Position numbers and translations under genes: made by a program. From Allobosea sp. Tri-44 (lineage in GTDB: Bacteria > Pseudomonadota > Alphaproteobacteria > Rhizobiales > Beijerinckiaceae): a stretch of DNA of 64,000 nucleotides. Below are positions 1 through 8,543 of the stretch, in pieces. The notes under the pieces are model-generated. The model ran no database searches. It had not been told where the DNA came from and worked only from the letters and a program-made list of their open reading frames with translations. The first letter of the stretch is position 1, and each line of letters begins with the position of its first letter. The stretch is from the NCBI RefSeq assembly GCF_004123845.1, contig NZ_NBDP01000003.1, positions 558,001-622,000 on the forward strand, read 5' to 3'.

Positions 1-1074
1 ATCAAGGAAGGCGCCGACAAGACCGGCGTCGGCTTCGACTATCTCCTCAAGACGGCGCAACGGGAATCGGCGCTCGCCCCGGATGCGAAGGCGCGCACCT
101 CGAGCGCGACCGGCCTGTTCCAGTTCATCGAGCAGACCTGGCTGTCGATGATGCGCCAGGAAGGTCCGAAGCAGGGAATGGCCAACTATGCCGGTGCGAT
201 CAGCGAGGATGGCAGCGGCCGCCTGACGGTCGCCGACCCGGCTTTGCGCGAGAAGATCCTGCAATTGCGTACCGATCCGCATGTCGCGACCGTGATGGCC
301 GGCGCGCTGACGCAGAAGAATGCCGAGCAGCTCGGCCAGGCGCTCGGGCGCCAGCCGCAGGCGGGCGAGCTCTACATGGCCCATGTGCTGGGTGCGCGCG
401 GCGCCGCCGACCTGATCCGAACCGTCGGGAGCGATCCGACGCGCGCCGCGTCCCGCGACTTCCCGGACGCAGCGGCGGCGAATCGCTCGATCTTCTTCGA
501 CAAGGGCGGCAGGGCGCGTAGCGCACAAGAAGTCTACGGCCTGCTCGCCGCGAGCCACGCCAATACCCAGGTCGCGGCCACCACCGGCGCGATGCTGGCG
601 CAGGCCCGGCCGACCGGCGCGGCCACGACGGCAACAGCCTATGCTGCGGAGCCCCCGGTCGCGCCGATCGCCGCCGCTCTCGCGCCGGGCCGGGCAAAAG
701 GGCTGATCGGCCTGTTCTCGACCGAGGGGCCGCGCACGCCTGTCTCGAAGGCTGTCGCCAATCTCTGGACCACGCCACGTAGCGGCAACACGTCCCGCAC
801 CACCGATGACGATCCGGCGACCCGCTATTTCCCGCGCGTTAGCTCGGCGGCGAGCGAGGGCAGTCCCTCATCCGCCGGTAAGGTCGCCAAAGTGGAGAGC
901 ACAGTCAGTTCGACCGCTCCGGCCAGCGCCATGTCTCCGTTGCCACCATCGCGACCGCGTGATCTTGCCGTGGCGGATACGCAGACCGCTTCTAGCGAAG
1001 CGCTCACGCCCCGCAAACCACGGCGCGGCCCGCTCGATCTCAGCCAGTTCATGCTCCATGGGAGGCGCGGATGA
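1..1074 (+). CDS. Lytic transglycosylase-like protein (5' end outside window)
   Basis: The frame is open from base 1, so the N-terminus lies upstream. The visible start reads as a lysozyme-like SLT fold: YLLKTAQRESAL contains the expected catalytic Glu, followed by ATGLFQFIEQTWL, the usual Gly-Leu-x-Gln-Phe segment of transglycosylase domains. This family cleaves glycan strands of peptidoglycan in the periplasm. The last 150 or so residues are Ala/Pro/Ser/Thr rich and look disordered. The stop overlaps the next start (ATGA at 1071), so the two are probably translated together. The family is fairly safe; the exact role (envelope remodelling or secretion-apparatus insertion) is not visible. Confidence 0.8.
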   Translation: MKEGADKTGVGFDYLLKTAQRESALAPDAKARTSSATGLFQFIEQTWLSMMRQEGPKQGMANYAGAISEDGSGRLTVADPALREKILQLRTDPHVATVMAGALTQKNAEQLGQALGRQPQAGELYMAHVLGARGAADLIRTVGSDPTRAASRDFPDAAAANRSIFFDKGGRARSAQEVYGLLAASHANTQVAATTGAMLAQARPTGAATTATAYAAEPPVAPIAAALAPGRAKGLIGLFSTEGPRTPVSKAVANLWTTPRSGNTSRTTDDDPATRYFPRVSSAASEGSPSSAGKVAKVESTVSSTAPASAMSPLPPSRPRDLAVADTQTASSEALTPRKPRRGPLDLSQFMLHGRRG

Positions 1075-2282
1075 TCGTCCGCCGCTTCCTGCTCTGGGCC
1101 CGCACCGCTCCGGCCGAGGCGCGAGCGAAAGGCGCTGCCGCTCTGGCCGGTGCCTATCTGCGCTCGGCAATGTCGGCCGAGGACAGGCGCGAGGCCGAGA
1201 CGGCGCTGATTTCGCTTGTCGACGATCCTTCGCCGCTGGTGCGACGCGCACTCGCCGAGGAACTCGCGGCCGCGCCGCAGGCGCCGCGCAATGTGGTGCT
1301 CGGCCTGATCGCCGAGCAGAGCGATATCGCCGCTCTGCTGCTGGCGCAGTCGCCGGTGCTGACCGAGGCCGACCTGGTCGATGCCGCCGCGATCGGCAAC
1401 GGGCTGGCGCAGCGCGCGATCGCGCAGCGGCCGTGGTTGTCGGCCGGCATCTGTGCTGCGCTCGGCGAGGTTGGGGTCGAGGAAGCGCTGGTCGCGCTGC
1501 TCGCCAATCCGACGGCCGAGATCCCGGATTTCTCGCTGGAACGCATCTTCGAGCGCGCAGGCGAGGTTGGCGCCGTGCGCGAGGCCATGCTGGCGCGCGA
1601 CGATCTTCCGGCAGGCCTACGTCAGGCGATCGCGGCCAAGGTCTCCGATGCACTTGCCGCCTTCGTCTCCGGCTGCGGTTGGCTCACCGAGGAACGCAGC
1701 GCGCGCCTCGCCCGCGAATCGACCGAGCGTGTTGCCGTCGCACTCGCTGCCGGCGGCGAGGCGAGCGACGCCCCGGCTATCGTCGATTGCCTGCGCGAGA
1801 ATGGCCGGCTGACTGCCGGCGTGATCCTGCGCTCGCTTCTGAGCAATGAACCGGCTTTGGCAGAAGCTGCCTTCGCCGCGCTCTCCGGCCTGCCGCTCAA
1901 CCGCGTCCGCGCGCTGCTCTGGGACCGGCGCGGGGCCGGCCTCAAGGCGCTCTATCGCAAGGCGGCAATGCCGGAGGCCCTGCTGCCGGCCTTTGCCGCC
2001 ACCGTGGATGCACTCAAGCAGGCTGGTCCAGGCCAGCGGGGCGCGGGCGGTATCGATCGCGATCTGCTGGTGCACGTCCTGATCGCCTGCGAGGGCCTGG
2101 AAGGCCCGCAGGCCAATGCGCTGATGGCGCTGCTGCGCCGGCTCGATGCGGAAGCCGCGCGCGACGAAGCGCGGATGCTGGCCGATTCGCTCGCCGACGA
2201 CGCGGCGCTGGCGCTGCTGATCGAGGCTGATCCGGACTTTCTGGTCGAACTCGACCTGGACGACTTGCGCGACGCGGCCTGA
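1071..2282 (+). CDS. DUF2336 domain-containing protein
   Basis: A 403-residue soluble, Ala/Leu-rich, probably all-helical protein. The N-terminal part (SLVDDPSPLVRRALAEELA, then LLAQSPVLTEADLVD) matches the HEAT-like pattern of alphaproteobacterial DUF2336 proteins, whose function is unknown. It overlaps the upstream transglycosylase-like gene by 4 bases, which suggests a shared transcript. No catalytic motif, signal peptide or membrane segment is visible. Confidence 0.8.
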   Translation: MIVRRFLLWARTAPAEARAKGAAALAGAYLRSAMSAEDRREAETALISLVDDPSPLVRRALAEELAAAPQAPRNVVLGLIAEQSDIAALLLAQSPVLTEADLVDAAAIGNGLAQRAIAQRPWLSAGICAALGEVGVEEALVALLANPTAEIPDFSLERIFERAGEVGAVREAMLARDDLPAGLRQAIAAKVSDALAAFVSGCGWLTEERSARLARESTERVAVALAAGGEASDAPAIVDCLRENGRLTAGVILRSLLSNEPALAEAAFAALSGLPLNRVRALLWDRRGAGLKALYRKAAMPEALLPAFAATVDALKQAGPGQRGAGGIDRDLLVHVLIACEGLEGPQANALMALLRRLDAEAARDEARMLADSLADDAALALLIEADPDFLVELDLDDLRDAA

Positions 2283-2404
2283 ACGAGCCGCAGGTTCGTG
2301 CGCGGCCGGCTTGACCGGCCGCTGGCATGCTGATTGCCTGAGCGCTGCCGTATCGCCAGGGCTTCACCATCCCGGATCGACGCCCTGTTGCCAGAGCCGG
2401 ATCC

Positions 2405-2427
2405 GATCAGGTTGTTCCAACCTGATC
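2405..2427. repeat. Perfect palindrome, 10-base arms
   Basis: GATCAGGTTG (2405-2414) and CAACCTGATC (2418-2427) are exact reverse complements around a 3-base spacer. It lies about 90 bases before the solute-binding protein start. No T-run follows, so it does not look like an ordinary terminator. It could be an operator or a copy of a dispersed palindrome. Confidence 0.7.
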
Positions 2428-2467
2428 GGTGAATCCGTCTCTTCCTTTTGGTTTGGAGACCGTTTTG

Positions 2468-2496
2468 CCGATCGGCTTGCGGTGCAAGCTGATCGG
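2468..2496. repeat. Second palindrome in the same leader, 13-base arms
   Basis: CCGATCGGCTTGC (2468-2480) pairs with GCAAGCTGATCGG (2484-2496) with a single G/T mismatch, which would be a G-U pair in RNA. It ends 22 bases before the start codon of the binding protein gene, so it would lie in the mRNA leader or the promoter. Confidence 0.65.
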
Positions 2497-2518
2497 AACG
2501 GGCTCCAGGGAGCCTGAA

Positions 2519-4105
2519 ATGCCGACACGTCGCGCTTTCATCGCAGGCACGGCTGCCGCCTTTGCGGTCAGCAAACCCAATATCGGCCGTGGCGCCGACA
2601 AGAACGTGATCAAGTTCGTGCCGCAGGGCGATCTTGCCGTGGTTGACCCGATCTGGACGACGGCGACCGTCACCCGCAACCACGCCTTCCTCGCCTATGA
2701 CACGCTGTTCGGCCAGGACGAGAGCTACAAGGCCCAGCCGCAAATGGCGGAGGGTGCGCTTGCCGAGGCCGACGGCAAGACGTGGACGATCAAGCTGCGC
2801 GAGGGCCTGACATTTCATGACGGCACGCCGGTTCTGGCGAAGGATTGCGTCGCCAGCCTGAGCCGCTGGGGCAAGCGCGATTCCTTCGGCCAGACGCTGA
2901 TGGCGCAGACCGACGAGCTCGTCGCTGTCGACGACAAGACCCTGCGCTTCCGGCTGAAGAAGTCGTTCCCGCTGCTGCCGGATGCGCTCGCCAAGATGAC
3001 AGCCTCGGTGCCGGTGATCATGCCGGAGCGCCTGGCCAGGACCGAGGCGACGACGCAGGTCACCGAGGTGATCGGCAGCGGGCCGTTCCGCTTCATCGCG
3101 AGCGAGCGGCAGTCGGGCAGCCGGGCGGTCTACGAGAAATTCGCCGGTTACGTGCCGCGGAGCGACGGCAGACCCGGCCGCACCGCCGGGCCGAAGATCG
3201 TCCATGTCGAGCGGATCGAGTGGCACACGCTGCCGGACCCGGCGACAGCGGCGGCGGCGCTGCAGAGCGGCGAGATCGATTGGGTCGAACAGCCCTTGCC
3301 CGACATCCTGCCGCTGCTGGCGAAGGATCCCAGGCTGGAGGTCGCGATCAAGGAGACGACCGGTTCGATCGCGATCATGCGGATGAACCATCTGCATCCG
3401 CCCTTCGACAATCCGGCGATCCGCCGCGCCGTGCTGATGGCGATCGACCAGGCCGAGTTCATGGAGGCGGTCGGTGGCCCCGACAAGGAGCTCTGGCGCA
3501 CCGGCGTCGGCCTGTTCCCGCCCGGCACTCCGATGGCGAACGATGCCGGCATGGAGGTGCTGAACGGCCCGCGCGACATCGGCAAGGTCAAGCAGGCGCT
3601 GGCGGCGGCCGGCTACAAGGGCGAGAAGGTCGTGCTGCTCGGCGTCACCGATCTCGCCAATCTCAAGGCCGAATGCGAAGTCGGCGCCGAGATGCTGAAG
3701 CGCATCGGCATGAACGTCGACTACCAGGTGATGGACTGGGGCGCGGTGGTGACGCGTCGGGCCAACAAGGAGCCGCCGGGCAATGGCGGCTGGAATTGCT
3801 TCTTCACCGGCTGGAACGGCATCGACATCCTTGATCCGGTCGGCCACATCTCGCTGCGTGGCAATGGCGCCGCGGCCTGGCCGGGCTGGCCGGTGGCGCC
3901 TAAGATCGAGGCGCTGCGCGAGGCCTGGATGGAGGCTGCCGACCTTCCGGCCAAGCAAAAGATTGCCGCCGAGCTGCAGAAGCAGGCCTTCGAGGACGTG
4001 CCTTACGCCCCGCTCGGCCAGTATTTCCAGCCGACGGCCTTCAGCCGCAAGCTCACGGGCGTGCTGCCGAGCTTCCCGACCTTCTGGAACGTCAAACGCG
4101 TCTAG
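2519..4105 (+). CDS. ABC transporter substrate-binding protein, dipeptide/oligopeptide type (SBP_bac_5)
   Basis: The product of 528 residues has an N-terminus with a Tat-like signal (TRRAFIAGTAAAFAV). Family features include TIKLREGLTFHDGTPV, IGSGPFRF and PPFDNPAIRRAVLMAIDQ, typical of periplasmic peptide/nickel/opine-type binding proteins. I chose the ATG at 2519 because it starts exactly at the signal peptide; an in-frame ATG at 2429 would add 30 unrelated residues. No permease or ATPase gene lies next to it, so the partner transporter must be elsewhere or the gene is an orphan. Its 3' end overlaps the converging small gene by 14 bases. Confidence 0.88.
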   Translation: MPTRRAFIAGTAAAFAVSKPNIGRGADKNVIKFVPQGDLAVVDPIWTTATVTRNHAFLAYDTLFGQDESYKAQPQMAEGALAEADGKTWTIKLREGLTFHDGTPVLAKDCVASLSRWGKRDSFGQTLMAQTDELVAVDDKTLRFRLKKSFPLLPDALAKMTASVPVIMPERLARTEATTQVTEVIGSGPFRFIASERQSGSRAVYEKFAGYVPRSDGRPGRTAGPKIVHVERIEWHTLPDPATAAAALQSGEIDWVEQPLPDILPLLAKDPRLEVAIKETTGSIAIMRMNHLHPPFDNPAIRRAVLMAIDQAEFMEAVGGPDKELWRTGVGLFPPGTPMANDAGMEVLNGPRDIGKVKQALAAAGYKGEKVVLLGVTDLANLKAECEVGAEMLKRIGMNVDYQVMDWGAVVTRRANKEPPGNGGWNCFFTGWNGIDILDPVGHISLRGNGAAAWPGWPVAPKIEALREAWMEAADLPAKQKIAAELQKQAFEDVPYAPLGQYFQPTAFSRKLTGVLPSFPTFWNVKRV

Positions 4106-4355
4106 CGACGGCGGCCCTCGCGAGGAGGGCGCCGAGCAGCAGGCAGCCCGCCCGCAGCCAGGCCGCCAGGGCCTGGCGGCCGAGTTCCGGCATGGGCTGG
4201 GCCGCCGGAGGCGGCAGGCCGAGCGAACGCAGGAGCTGGTCGGCGAGGAGCGCGAGCACGAGGACCGCGGCGAAGCCGGCGAACGCCGCCACGAGGCTGC
4301 GCAGCCAATACAGGGCCGGCAGTATGGCAATGGCGGGGGCGGCGGGCGGGCGCAT
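4092..4355 (-). CDS. Small membrane protein, unknown
   Basis: An 87-residue protein with two likely membrane segments (about residues 8-45, interrupted, and 65-85). A good ribosome site (GAGGA) precedes the ATG. It converges on the upstream binding protein and overlaps its end. I do not recognise a family; moderate confidence that it is a real gene, mainly from the start signal and hydrophobic pattern. Confidence 0.5.
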   Translation of the reverse strand: MRPPAAPAIAILPALYWLRSLVAAFAGFAAVLVLALLADQLLRSLGLPPPAAQPMPELGRQALAAWLRAGCLLLGALLARAAVARRV

Positions 4356-4537
4356 CGTCTGGTCCTCGGCGGGTTCGCTTCGAGGACGGACGAGGATCGG
4401 CGCTGCCGACAGCAGGCTGAAACTTTTTTAAGGCGCCGGGCCTGCAGGGCAGCTAGGCGCCTTTCGACATGGACAAAGCCGGCGAATTGACCAATGTCCT
4501 GTTATCGCCACGCTTTCCTGCGAAAACCCTCCCCATC

Positions 4538-5653
4538 ATGACCATTCACGATCCTGCCGTCCCCGCGCTCTCCGTCTGGGTTGCGCTGGAGAGCCCCACC
4601 CATCACGTGCCCGGCGTCAACGGCATGATGGACCTCGTCGCCCGGGAGGTCGAAGGCCTGCCGATTGCTGTCGAGCGCGTTCCCGGCCGCGATGGGCTCG
4701 GCGACAATCTGATCCTGCGCGCCGGCGTCCGGAACGGCGAGAAGGCACTGGCACTGATGTCGCATCTCGACACGGTCCACCCGGTCGGCACCAGCGCCAG
4801 GGATTTGCCGGTGCGGGTCGAGGGCGACCGGCTCTATGGTCCCGGCGTCTACGACATGAAGGGCGGTGCCTGGCTGGCACTGCAGGCCTTCAAGGATGCC
4901 GCCAAGTCCGGCACAGTGCAGCGGCCGCTGGTCTTCCTGTTCACGCCGGACGAGGAGATCGGCTCGCCGACCTCGCGCGCCCTGATCGAGGATATCGGCC
5001 GCGAAGCGATGGCGGTGCTGGTGACCGAGCCGGCGCGCGAGGGTGGCAAGATCGTCACCGCGCGCAAGGGCGTCGGCCGCTTCGAGGTCAAGCTCGAGGG
5101 GCGGCCGGCACATTCCGGCTCGCGCCATGCCGATGGGCGCAACGCCATCCGCGAGGCGGCGCACCAGATCCTCGCCATCGAGGGCATGACCGACTATTCG
5201 CGCGGCATCACCACCACGGTCGCGCTGGTCGGCGGCGGCACGGCCGCCAATGTCATCCCGCAGCACGCCTGGTTCAGCGTCGACTGCCGCGTCACCTCGG
5301 TGGCCGACGGCGTCGCCATGCAAGAGCGCATCCTCGGTCTGAAGGCCCATGATCCGGATGTGAAGCTCAGCATCACCGGCGGGATGAACCGGCCGCCCTA
5401 CGAGAAATCGCCGGAGGTCGCGGCACTCTATGAGCAGGCGCGGGCTGTGGCGGCCGGGCTCGGCTTCGATCTGCAGGACTGTCCGATGACCGGCGGCGGC
5501 TCGGACGGCAACTTCACCGCGGCGCTCGGCATTCCGACGCTGGACGGGCTCGGCATCGACGGCGACGGCGCCCACACCTTGCAGGAATATGCGCTGATCT
5601 CCTCGATCGCGCCGCGCCGGGCGCTGATCAAGGGGTTGTTGGAGACGCTGTGA
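4538..5653 (+). CDS. M20 family metallopeptidase (glutamate carboxypeptidase/ArgE type)
   Basis: The 371-residue protein carries the M20 zinc motifs: SHLDTVHP (metal His and Asp), GPGVYDMKGG (bridging Asp), TPDEEIGSP (catalytic and metal Glu) and a late His in GDGAHTLQEY. The dimerisation domain shows GRPAHSGS. Proteins of this shape remove acyl groups or C-terminal residues from peptides and N-acyl amino acids, usually in the cytoplasm. An ATG at 4469 would add 23 residues that do not look like the family, so I prefer 4538, although neither start has a strong ribosome site. The substrate cannot be told from sequence. Confidence 0.85.
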   Translation: MTIHDPAVPALSVWVALESPTHHVPGVNGMMDLVAREVEGLPIAVERVPGRDGLGDNLILRAGVRNGEKALALMSHLDTVHPVGTSARDLPVRVEGDRLYGPGVYDMKGGAWLALQAFKDAAKSGTVQRPLVFLFTPDEEIGSPTSRALIEDIGREAMAVLVTEPAREGGKIVTARKGVGRFEVKLEGRPAHSGSRHADGRNAIREAAHQILAIEGMTDYSRGITTTVALVGGGTAANVIPQHAWFSVDCRVTSVADGVAMQERILGLKAHDPDVKLSITGGMNRPPYEKSPEVAALYEQARAVAAGLGFDLQDCPMTGGGSDGNFTAALGIPTLDGLGIDGDGAHTLQEYALISSIAPRRALIKGLLETL

Positions 5654-5664
5654 GAAAAACTTGG

Positions 5665-5773
5665 CGTCATGCTCGGGCTTGACCCACGCATCTCAGGCCG
5701 GGTGAGGCTCCAACCGGTGCTTCCTCGTCATGAGGTTCTCGGGTCTGCGCTCCGCTCCGCCCGAGAATGACGG
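5665..5773. repeat. Dispersed intergenic repeat, family 1, copy A
   Basis: It runs from CGTCATGCTCGGGCTTGACC to GCCCGAGAATGACGG, with a variable middle containing GATGAGG-like and GAGGTTCTCGGG segments. Near-copies occur at 15895-16003 (inverted) and 36019-36128. It sits in the gap between an M20 peptidase gene and a MetX-like gene. Confidence 0.8.
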
Positions 5774-5856
5774 CAAGCTGCCTCTTCCGTTAGCCGGACA
5801 AATCCGCTCTGATCCGTTCCCAAGGCCGTGCGACGGCCGGAGCGGAGGAGTGCGGC

Positions 5857-7035
5857 ATGAAGGCTTGGATCGCGGGAGTGCTCGGTGTCGTTGGCGTGAT
5901 GGTGACGGGAATGGCGCAGGCGCAGGATCTGATCGTCGAGAAGAAGGTCTTCGACCTGCCGAGTTACACCACGCAAAGCGGGCGGACGCTGAAGAACGTC
6001 AAGGTCGGCTGGGAGAGCTACGGCACGCTCAATGCCGACAAATCCAATGCGATCCTGATCTGTCATTTCTTCTCGGGCAATTCGCACGCCGCCGGCAAAT
6101 ACGCGGTTGCCGATGCCGCGCCGGGCTATTGGGATGCGATCATCGGCCCCGGCAAGGCGATCGACACCAACAAGTATTTCGTCATCGCCTCCGACACGCT
6201 GGTCAATCTCAACACCGGCGACCCGAAGACCACCACGACCGGCCCGGCCTCAATCGATCCCGATACCAGCAAGCCGTATGCCCTCGATTTCCCGGTCGTA
6301 ACAATCGGCGATTTCGTCAATGTCCAGAAGGCCTTGGTCGAGAGTCTTGGAATCAAGAAGCTGGTCATGGTCGCCGGCCCCTCGATGGGGGCGCTGCAGA
6401 CCTATGAATGGGCAGCGAGCCATCCCGAGATGGTCGGCAAGGCGATGGCGGTGATCGGCGCGGCGGAAGCGGACGCGCAGCTCATCGCCTGGCTCGACGT
6501 CTGGGCAGCGCCGATCCTGGTCGATCCGAACTGGAACAAGGGCGATTATTACGGCAAGACGCCGCCCAATGCCGGTCTCGCCAAGGCGCTGACGGTGGTG
6601 ACGCTGCAGGCCAACCATGGCGACTGGACCAACGGCACCTTCGGTCGCCGCCCGGCCAAGGAGGGTGAGGAGCCGGCCAAGGCGCTCGGCAACAAGTTCC
6701 AGGTCCAGAGCATTTTGGACAATGCCGGCGAGGCGCGCGCCAAGGTCTCGGATGCCAATCACTTCCTCTATCTGGTCAAGGCGAACCAGCTCTACGCCGC
6801 CGGCGGCAAGTCGCTCGCCGATGCGATGAGCCGGATCAAGGCGCCGCTGTTGATCGTCAATCAGCCCAAGGACCTGGTCTTCCCGGACGAGATGATCCAG
6901 CGCACCGTCGCCGAGGCGAAGAAGGCGGGCCGCGATGTGACCCATGTCACGATCCAGGGCACGCGCGGCCATCTCGACGGGGTGATCTCGATGAAGCAGG
7001 CCGAAGGGGCGGTGAAGGCGTTCGTGGAGAAGTGA
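5857..7035 (+). CDS. Exported alpha/beta hydrolase of the homoserine acetyltransferase (MetX)-like family
   Basis: A 392-residue protein with a clear Sec signal (cleavage near AQAQ, residues 20-23) after a strong GGAGGAG ribosome site. The body resembles MetX: WESYGTLN near residue 52, nucleophile Ser176 in GPSMGALQ, an Asp in QPKDLVFPDE and a His in TRGHLDG. MetX enzymes are cytoplasmic and make O-acetylhomoserine, so the signal peptide argues against a methionine role and for a periplasmic esterase or acyltransferase. The product class is certain, the substrate unknown. It is followed closely by a GNAT gene. Confidence 0.85.
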   Translation: MKAWIAGVLGVVGVMVTGMAQAQDLIVEKKVFDLPSYTTQSGRTLKNVKVGWESYGTLNADKSNAILICHFFSGNSHAAGKYAVADAAPGYWDAIIGPGKAIDTNKYFVIASDTLVNLNTGDPKTTTTGPASIDPDTSKPYALDFPVVTIGDFVNVQKALVESLGIKKLVMVAGPSMGALQTYEWAASHPEMVGKAMAVIGAAEADAQLIAWLDVWAAPILVDPNWNKGDYYGKTPPNAGLAKALTVVTLQANHGDWTNGTFGRRPAKEGEEPAKALGNKFQVQSILDNAGEARAKVSDANHFLYLVKANQLYAAGGKSLADAMSRIKAPLLIVNQPKDLVFPDEMIQRTVAEAKKAGRDVTHVTIQGTRGHLDGVISMKQAEGAVKAFVEK

Positions 7036-7045
7036 GGAGCATCGC

Positions 7046-7492
7046 TTGAGCGTGCCGGTCGTCTCGCTGCGGGAGATCACAGCCGAGACCGTGCGCGCGA
7101 TTTGCGAGCTCGAGCCGCATCGGGCGCAAGACGGCTTCGTCGCGCCCAATGCGGTCTCGATCGCGCAGGCTCATTTCAACTCGGCAGCTGTGTTTCGGGC
7201 GGTTTATGCCGACGAGGCGCCGGTCGGCTTCATCATGTGGCGGCCCGGGGACGACGGCGCGAGCTGCTTCCTCTGGCGCTTCATGATCGACAAGCATCAC
7301 CAGGGCAAAGGCTATGGGCGAGAGACAATCGCGCTCTGGTTGAAAAGCCTTCCGTCGCAAGGGTACGAGCTCGCGCGGCTAAGTTATCTGCCCGGTGATG
7401 GCGGGCCGCACGGCTTCTATCTGGCGCAGGGTTTCCGCGATACGGGCGAGACCCGCGCCAATGGCGAAAGGCTGATGGAACTGGCGCTGTAG
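7046..7492 (+). CDS. GNAT family N-acetyltransferase
   Basis: The 148-residue protein has the acetyl-CoA loop HHQGKGYGRETI (about residues 86-97) and a C-terminal HGFYLAQGFRDTGE beta bulge. The overall layout resembles spermine/spermidine acetyltransferases of the PaiA/BltD type, but the acceptor is not certain. The start is a TTG with GAGGAG seven bases before it. It lies 10 bases after the MetX-like gene and may share its transcript. Confidence 0.8.
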   Translation: MSVPVVSLREITAETVRAICELEPHRAQDGFVAPNAVSIAQAHFNSAAVFRAVYADEAPVGFIMWRPGDDGASCFLWRFMIDKHHQGKGYGRETIALWLKSLPSQGYELARLSYLPGDGGPHGFYLAQGFRDTGETRANGERLMELAL

Positions 7493-7506
7493 AAGGTGGA
7501 CCGCCG

Positions 7507-8469
7507 CTACCCCGCAAAGCGTTCTCGATAGGCTTGCGGGTTGGCTCCGAGCCGACGCAGGAAGGCGCGGCGCAGTGTCTCCTCGGAACCGAAGCCGCAG
7601 CGGCGGCCGGCCTGGGCGACCGAGAGACCCTGTTCGAGCAGGCGCCGCGCCGTCTCGATCCGGATTTCCTCTACGGCGCGGGCGGGCGTGCGGCCCGTCG
7701 CCTGGCGATAATGCCGGGCAAAGCTGCGCAGACTCATATTGGCCTGCCCGGCGAGGGTTTCCAGCGAGAGATTGCCGCGCAGGTTCTCGACGATCCAGCC
7801 ATGCAGGCGGTCGAAGCGCTCGTCCTTTTCCTGCAGCGTCAGTGCGGCGCTGAACTGGGCCTGCCCGCCGGGACGCTTCAGGAACACGACGAGCTGGCGG
7901 GCGATGGCGAGCGCCGGCTCGCGGCCGAGATCGACCTCGACCAGCGCCAGAGCTAGGTCGATCCCGGCGGTGACGCCGGCCGAGGTCCAGACATCACCGT
8001 CGCGGATATAGATCGGGTCGGGATCGAGCCGAACTGACGGGAACATCGCCGCAAATTCGGCGCAGCGGCCCCAATGCGTCACGGCGCGGCGGCCGTCGAG
8101 CAATCCGGCTGCGGCCAGCAGGAAGGCGCCGCTGCAGACCGAGGCGACGCGCTGCGCCGCCGCGGCACGCTGCCGGACCCAGGCGACCAGAGATGCATCG
8201 CGGCAGGCGGCGTTGACGCCATAGCCGCCGGCGACGACCAGCGTGTGCAGCGGTGCAGTTGGCTCAGGCAGCGGGGCTGCGCCGAGTTCGAGTTTCGAGC
8301 TGGTGACGACGCGGCCCTCAGCCGCGACGACCGCGGTTTCATAGGGCAGGGGCCGGCCGGCGAGGTGTGCCAGATCGTTGGCGGTGGCGAAGACCTGCAG
8401 AGGTCCGGCGACGTCGAGCAATTGCCCGCCGGGGAAAGTCAGGATTTCGATGCGGCACTGGTTTGGCAT
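7507..8469 (-). CDS. GlxA family transcriptional regulator (DJ-1/PfpI domain plus AraC helix-turn-helix)
   Basis: The 320-residue protein has an N-terminal DJ-1/PfpI-like domain (residues 1-190; Cys in SVCSGAFLLA) and a C-terminal AraC domain with two helix-turn-helix units (LSLETLAGQANMSLRSFARH and LSVAQAGRRCGFGSEETLRR). Such proteins sense small ligands and usually activate an adjacent gene. It is transcribed away from the isonitrile hydratase-like gene across a 74-base gap, so control of that gene and of itself is likely. Confidence 0.88.
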   Translation of the reverse strand: MPNQCRIEILTFPGGQLLDVAGPLQVFATANDLAHLAGRPLPYETAVVAAEGRVVTSSKLELGAAPLPEPTAPLHTLVVAGGYGVNAACRDASLVAWVRQRAAAAQRVASVCSGAFLLAAAGLLDGRRAVTHWGRCAEFAAMFPSVRLDPDPIYIRDGDVWTSAGVTAGIDLALALVEVDLGREPALAIARQLVVFLKRPGGQAQFSAALTLQEKDERFDRLHGWIVENLRGNLSLETLAGQANMSLRSFARHYRQATGRTPARAVEEIRIETARRLLEQGLSVAQAGRRCGFGSEETLRRAFLRRLGANPQAYRERFAG

Positions 8470-8543
8470 GAAGCGAGGGATGCTTGGCAGTTCGGCCAGA
8501 GCTTCGCCCGCTAGACTGCGTCAGTCAACCAGGAGCTCGCACC

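Noticed and set aside
1952-4330. Long leftward open frame opposite the DUF2336 and binding-protein genes
   Set aside because: Shadow of real genes on the other strand; no start signal and no recognisable domain.
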